In this document: piece by piece, positions 58,994-64,000 of the stretch
Position numbering within the stretch: the stretch's first letter is position 1
How the letters are laid out: every line of letters starts with the position of its first letter
Source of the DNA: Gamarada debralockiae
Taxonomy: Eukaryota; Ascomycota; Leotiomycetes; Helotiales; Hyphodiscaceae
Length of the DNA stretch: 64,000 bases
Direction of reading: 5' to 3'
Assembly (NCBI GenBank): GCA_002803225.1
Contig: NXFV01000139.1
Span: 21,619-85,618 of the forward strand
Notes under the pieces: model-generated
What the model was told of the DNA's origin: nothing
What the model saw: the letters and a program-made list of their open reading frames with translations, nothing else
Databases searched by the model: none
Position numbers and translations under genes: made by a program

Positions 58994-61550
58994 ATGCCAA
59001 AGAATCCAAACACAAATGTTGCTTTACGGAAGAGCACCAGGGAGCCTCCCAATCAGCTAGTGGCGTGTCAGCGCTGCCGTAAACAAAAGGTTTGCCAAGC
59101 CTACTCAATGCATTCAAGCTCAATTCATCGCTAGGGGTCAGTTCCTAAGCGATGGAACTTTTGTGAGCCCTGCTGATCTTCGTGCTTGTCCTTGTCTTTA
59201 GTTGCGCTGCTCGAAAGAGAAGCCATCTTGTAGAAGATGCCAACACAGCTCGGCAGTATGCACATATCCGCCTGCCCCGGATCGCAAGCTTCTGGCAGCT
59301 CAGAGGATCCAAAGCATCAAGACCAGAGATCCGACCAGTCATAAATCTGAGAGAGCCCATCCATCACACGATAGCACTTTCGAAAGACTCCCAGAAGCAG
59401 CTTCAATACCTCAAGAAGTGGCTCTATTCCTGATCGAGATATACCTTTCTCATCAATGGAATGCTGGTCTTCTGTTCTATAAACCGACCTTGATTTCTGA
59501 GTTCCTTGATAACAAAGTTCCTGACTTTGTAATTTTGAGTATCTTCGCTGTCGCATCAAAGTATGGCTTCTCTCCTATACCATCACTGAACAGACACTAA
59601 GCTCATTTTAGCTTTCTGTCCGGAAGACCAAAAAGGCCTAGCCTCGAGAGTAATGCTAGTCCACACCTCTCTCAGTTATCAATTGAATATTCTCACAGGT
59701 ATGAGCAGGAGTGGGCCACAGCCGCAGGTAAGGGGGTCTTGTTAAGCGCTGAAGACCCTTCGCTCGAGAATATTCGAGCTTCTTTAAACCTCACATATTA
59801 TTGGTACCACGTGGGCCATATACGTCGGTCACGTTTTTACATGAGTATGGCTTAATTCTTTATCACTTCTAATGACTCAAATTTTGACATAATCTAGATA
59901 CTGCATACCAGACCTGTCAAGCCCTGGGCTGTCATCAGCATTCTACAAGCAGCATCGAATCTGATCCACTTCTTTCCGAGATGAAAAGACGCTCTTTCTG
60001 GGCCTGTTGGATAGGCATCTGCGCTGGTCAGGGCAAGACGCGATTCCCTACTGAATGGTGGAAACAGGCAATAGGACTACCGTTGCCTTGTGATGAGGCA
60101 TCGTATCTTGCTGGGACGCCTGACTTGAAGGAACTCTTCGATGATAATGGGGATCATGTACGTATAAAGTGCGAGCAAGCGAAGACCCCAAGCCCTTCAA
60201 TTATGGGAGAGATGGTAAAAATCTCTGGCATATGGTAAGCAACCAAGCCCAAATCGATTGCTCTTGCTAATGGCGTTTGCTTAGGTGGCAGATTCACGGT
60301 TTTGTTGAGAAATATTCCGACGATTGCGCTCATGACTTCGCCGAGAGAGTCTCAGGTTTCCTTGCCCTCGATCGCCGTCTCGAAAATTTTTTGGACAACC
60401 TTGATACTTGTTTTCACTATTTCGGCCCGGAATCTTTCAATTCTAGTAACACCGACCCTTATATGCTGTTTGAGTTACAGTGCATGTACCATCTGTGTGT
60501 CTGTCTTCTACACTCCTCTCTCGTACCCGTTTTCTCTGGGGTTCCCTCCGATCCAAATATCTCAAAGAAGTTCGCCAAGATGTCTGCTAAGCAAGCCGTC
60601 AAACATTCCATAACTGCACTCGAAATGACAGCAGCTTTTTTAAGCTTCGATCCAGACGTGTCTCGACTATCGGCAATTACCGGTTACATCCTATTCGTGG
60701 TCGCTGTCATCCAATTCAAGGCTATTGTTGCACAGGGCAAGCAGTGGAGTCAAGGTCTAAGCTGCTGTAATAGTGCCGTCATGGTCTTGCAAAAACTCAA
60801 AGAACATATTCTTCCACTTCAAATCATGGTACACCGCTCACCACAACTCTAAATTTACACTACTAACACAAACAGTGGACAAGCCTTTATAGCCTCTTCT
60901 CCTCTGCAAAAATCGACATCAACCATCTCTCTACGGATTTAGAACTCGAAGCCGACTTCTCAGCCTTACATATTGATACAGAGCAAATCATCTCCAAGGC
61001 CGCCTCTCCGGACAATACAGCCAATATGAACCTCGGCGATGCCGCGACCATGAGGGAGCAATCCTCAACTCCAGTTTCGAGCTCTACTTTCGCCAATGCT
61101 GGGGACGAGGTGCTGCAGATGAACGATCCAGGTGATGGGCGGAGTCCCTCTGAATCGACTAGTCGAAGACAGGAGTTTGTGCTCCCCATCCAACAACCTA
61201 GCCTAAGTCACTTAACTGGATTAAACCACAAGTACCAGTCCTCTGAACTACGATCTGAGTCATACCCTGGAAATGTCTCTCATTACCAGCAATTAAACCT
61301 AAACCACACAGCGGAGCAAGATTTCGAAACTTCAAGAGTGTCTACTAGTAACACGTATGCCCTACCGCAAGCTAGCATGGCGCCGACAGACGTTGTGGCA
61401 GGCAGCATGGAGAATCAGATGCCGATGCGGATAGTGGACCAGTTGTCTCGAAGTGATGATATGGATCTATGGTGGAACGAGCCTTTTGAGGAAATTGGGA
61501 TGGATCGTTCCCAAATCATTGATGGAATAAATTTTTGGGCCGATGGCTAG
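58994..61550 (+). CDS. Zn2Cys6 transcription factor, intact, six exons
   Basis: Exons 58994-59089, 59202-59560, 59612-59844, 59898-60234, 60285-60828 and 60876-61550 join in phase to 747 residues. Introns are 112, 51, 53, 50 and 47 nt. The first splits the zinc cluster; joined, it reads ACQRCRKQKLRCSKEKPSC followed by RRCQHSSAVC, with Cys at 25, 28, 35, 42, 45 and 52 (C-x2-C-x6-C-x6-C-x2-C-x6-C). The middle has the fungal-specific domain (SIFAVAS, NFLSGRPKRPS, ALGCHQHST, MKRRSFWACWIGICAGQG, ICGIWWQIHGFVEKY-like). The C-terminus (from about 570) is Ser/Asn/Gln-rich and acidic, probably an activation region. It is a nuclear regulator binding CGG-type sites. The target pathway is unknown, and no metabolic cluster adjoins it. 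Confidence 0.9.
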
Positions 61551-64000
61551 GAATTTTTTACGTTCTAAATGACTCCAAAAGTTATACCCATGTTGTTTGG
61601 GGCGAATGGAGGAGCTGGTGAGTCAGGTGACTCACTGGCGATTTCCTCTAGGGGAGGCGCCCATTCCTAGAAGACATCTCTAACAGAGCTAGGTAGTAAA
61701 TCCGTTACATTTAGTACATCAAATTAACCAAAGCAGCTAATCCAGTATGAGGCTCGATTGCTGTTGACTCCAGATAATTTAGACATCAAACAATCCTAAA
61801 GCGGCAAGGTTTCCTTATTCAGTTCTGAGTCACTCGTTAAAGGACGAATTAAGTTTGAGAGAACATCCTCACCGCCTCATCCTTAGCTTTGTCACGTGGA
61901 ATTTTCACGCGGCGAATATTTATTCTGCCTTGAACCATGAATGATAGGTTTAGATATATATAATGGAAAGCCTAAAATACCTAATGGAATGCTTTCATGG
62001 ATTAGCTTTCAAAAACTTCGATATAACCTCAAACGCCTCCCTCGCTTTCCCTCACTCTCCCAGTTAGCATAGATCAGTCCAATCAGACCACGCAGCGCTC
62101 GCAAAGCCATGGTGACAATCCAGTTGTATTTCAGTCAACCAAAACCTGTCGGCATCTATCAGAATGAAGATATATGTTTGTTGAAGCAAAGGTTGAGAGC
62201 CTAGACCTTCTTCAAGCCATATGCCACCGAGACGGCGGGGGGTAAATACAAACTCGGCCTACGCAGTCAACAATAAATTTGAATCTGAATGTTCTCCCAG
62301 TCGTGTTTCTAATGAAAAAATTTCTCTTCTCCACGATGCGGGCGAAAAATTGCTACTTGAATGCTCGTGTGGATGCTGACGGCGGTGAAAGTTCAAGTGA
62401 TGCACTACAAAGAGCGCTGTAAATCAGTATTAAGCTCAGCTATAGCTTGCTGGCGGCGTTAGCAGCTGCAAGGGAATCTAACCTTATTTCTATTGGTCTG
62501 GTGGCTAATTCACCATGGCAATTACAGCTGATTACTCAGTTCGTTTAACATAAGATGTTTAGGTGAGAAGAAATATATATATATATATTGGCTTTCTGGG
62601 CTTACAGCTGAAAATTCAATCTCATAGGGATGTCATCGGGGAAGCAGGTTGATCCTCCAGCTCTCTAAGCTTATGTGTTTGATAAGATGTCAGATTCTCA
62701 TTTAGCCAATAACAGATAATCAAGCCGTTGAGAGAAGTATAAATTTCAAGGCAACTTCTTCTACTCTCTACTAAAATCAACTCTATGGCATTGAAACTCA
62801 AGCATATGCCAATCTAAAGCACTATAACGTTAAGACTTCTTGCTGTCTTTTCGCCAAATCTGTCTCATCAGCAGCAGTTGTTCTGGCCCTCGATGCATAT
62901 ATTGCCAACCTCCGCTACGATCTAATTTTCCGATCCCATGACGCTCTTGTGTACGTTCCCTACATATGTCATTTCCCTTGCTAAACTCCATTGGAGCTTT
63001 GATAGACAAATTGAAAAGGGTGACCACAATTGACATAAGACAGTATCAACGGCGACCCTGAGAACTTGATGCATTCCTAAAGTTTCTGCATAGGATACGC
63101 AGCACTCTTACTAATGCCCTTATTTTAAACTAGAATTTCTTCTTCTTCTCCAATGATAAGGATGGAAAGACTGGACAGGTGTTGCGCGGTTTCAGCTCAT
63201 AAAGAGTGAGCAATGGAGCTCTGGTCAATTTGGAGGTAAGATGCGTCTGTGATGCTGAAGTGGCGAATGGGCCGAAAGTTGTTTAAGAGATGCACTGCGT
63301 CTTTAGCGTTAAGCCGGGATAAAACTCGCAGAATAGAGGACCAATAATGATTAAGGACTGATTTAATAACTCTGAAAGAAGAATTCCGAGACATTCGCAC
63401 TGAATGTCCATTGAATGTGCCACTTGTTCGATAGCTATCTGAGGTAAATTGATTCTGCGCCCCAATTGACTACGCTCATCCGTAATTTAAAGGGAAGTGC
63501 GATTCCTATGGCTTAAGTACACTTCAATTCTGGTCCAGAACTGGCAATTTTCTTTTAAGTATAAGCTTTCTTGAAGTTTTAGTGGTGCTCGCTGTAACTA
63601 GGTGCCGTTTGTGACCTTGTCTTACTTAGGAAAGACCTTTGAGAGAGATTGGTGGCCTATGGCTCGATTGATATAAGATCTTACATACACACATTAGGAG
63701 ACGAAGTACCAGTCTTTCCCAGCGTCCGATTTTGATAGATTGTTAGTGGCTACTTTCTCTCCTCACATATTTGGATTCAAAATTTCGGAGCAAACCAGAA
63801 GTTACACAAGGCAAGATTTGGCAACCTTTTAGCACATTTCTCTTTGCTTTTTCAATCAGGTCTGCTTAATATTCGAACATCCGCTAAAGAACATAAGGTC
63901 ATCGTTGTATGTTTATTTATTTCCACACACTAGCTATCACTTATGATGTTAACAGGGTACACTAATACTGGGCAGACCTCCGCAGCCCCCGCCCCCCCCC
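61551..64000. other. 2.4-kb terminal region without recognisable genes
   Basis: Only short frames occur (62830-63036 -, 63197-63465 -), none with a domain. A TA microsatellite lies at about 62,571-62,589. The window ends in a C run (about 63,982-64,000), which may mark a sequencing or assembly edge. Confidence 0.5.

Noticed and set aside
63982..64000. C run at the window end as a telomere or origin
   Set aside because: It is a plain homopolymer-like run without TTAGGG-type units; more likely a read or contig edge.

Overview
The window looks like nuclear DNA of a filamentous ascomycete (Pezizomycotina). Genes are split by short GT-AG introns of about 45-150 nt with CTAAC/CTGAC-type branch sites. 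Typical fungal families appear: HET-domain proteins, a 2EXR protein, Zn2Cys6 regulators, a Dal5-type permease and CFEM-like surface proteins. Between genes lie AT-rich, stop-riddled transposon remains that resemble RIP (repeat-induced point mutation) damage. The mix of families suggests a Leotiomycete (Helotiales-like), but that placement is inference from family content only.

Layout. 0-14 kb: the end of a 2EXR gene running off the left edge (-), an SDR (-), an intact HET gene (+), a seven-exon C2H2 zinc-finger gene (+) and a five-exon MFS permease (-). 14-24 kb: mostly non-coding, with a HET gene broken by a stop codon (+), a small TA-flanked inverted-repeat element, a Tc1/mariner relic and a fold-back repeat. 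24-29 kb: a repeat-containing, probably GPI-anchored wall protein (+) and a PIG3-like quinone oxidoreductase (-). 29-34 kb: a HET relic (-) and a broken multi-spanning membrane protein gene containing a minisatellite (+). 34.7-39.2 kb: an intact HET-NACHT-WD40 NLR (-). 39-44 kb: small inverted-repeat elements, a transposase fragment and one unknown two-exon gene (-). 44-54 kb: a ThDP-dependent enzyme (+), a CFEM-like single-pass membrane protein (+) and a 1487-residue RRM/coiled-coil protein (+). 54-57 kb: a divergent pair of broken genes, an agmatinase (-) and a Zn2Cys6 regulator (+). 59-61.6 kb: an intact six-exon Zn2Cys6 regulator (+). The last 2.4 kb shows no recognisable gene.

The clearest theme is fungal self/non-self recognition. 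Four HET-type loci lie within 36 kb: one intact, two decaying, and one fused to a NACHT ATPase and a 12-13 blade, near-identical WD40 array. That architecture is the one of the Podospora HNWD incompatibility genes. The second theme is decay: nonsense codons, frameshifts and small inverted-repeat insertions mark a region that is losing genes while the NLR and the housekeeping-type genes stay open. I see no CRISPR, rRNA or tRNA gene. Splice joins were worked out by hand from phase and consensus sites, with no transcript evidence.
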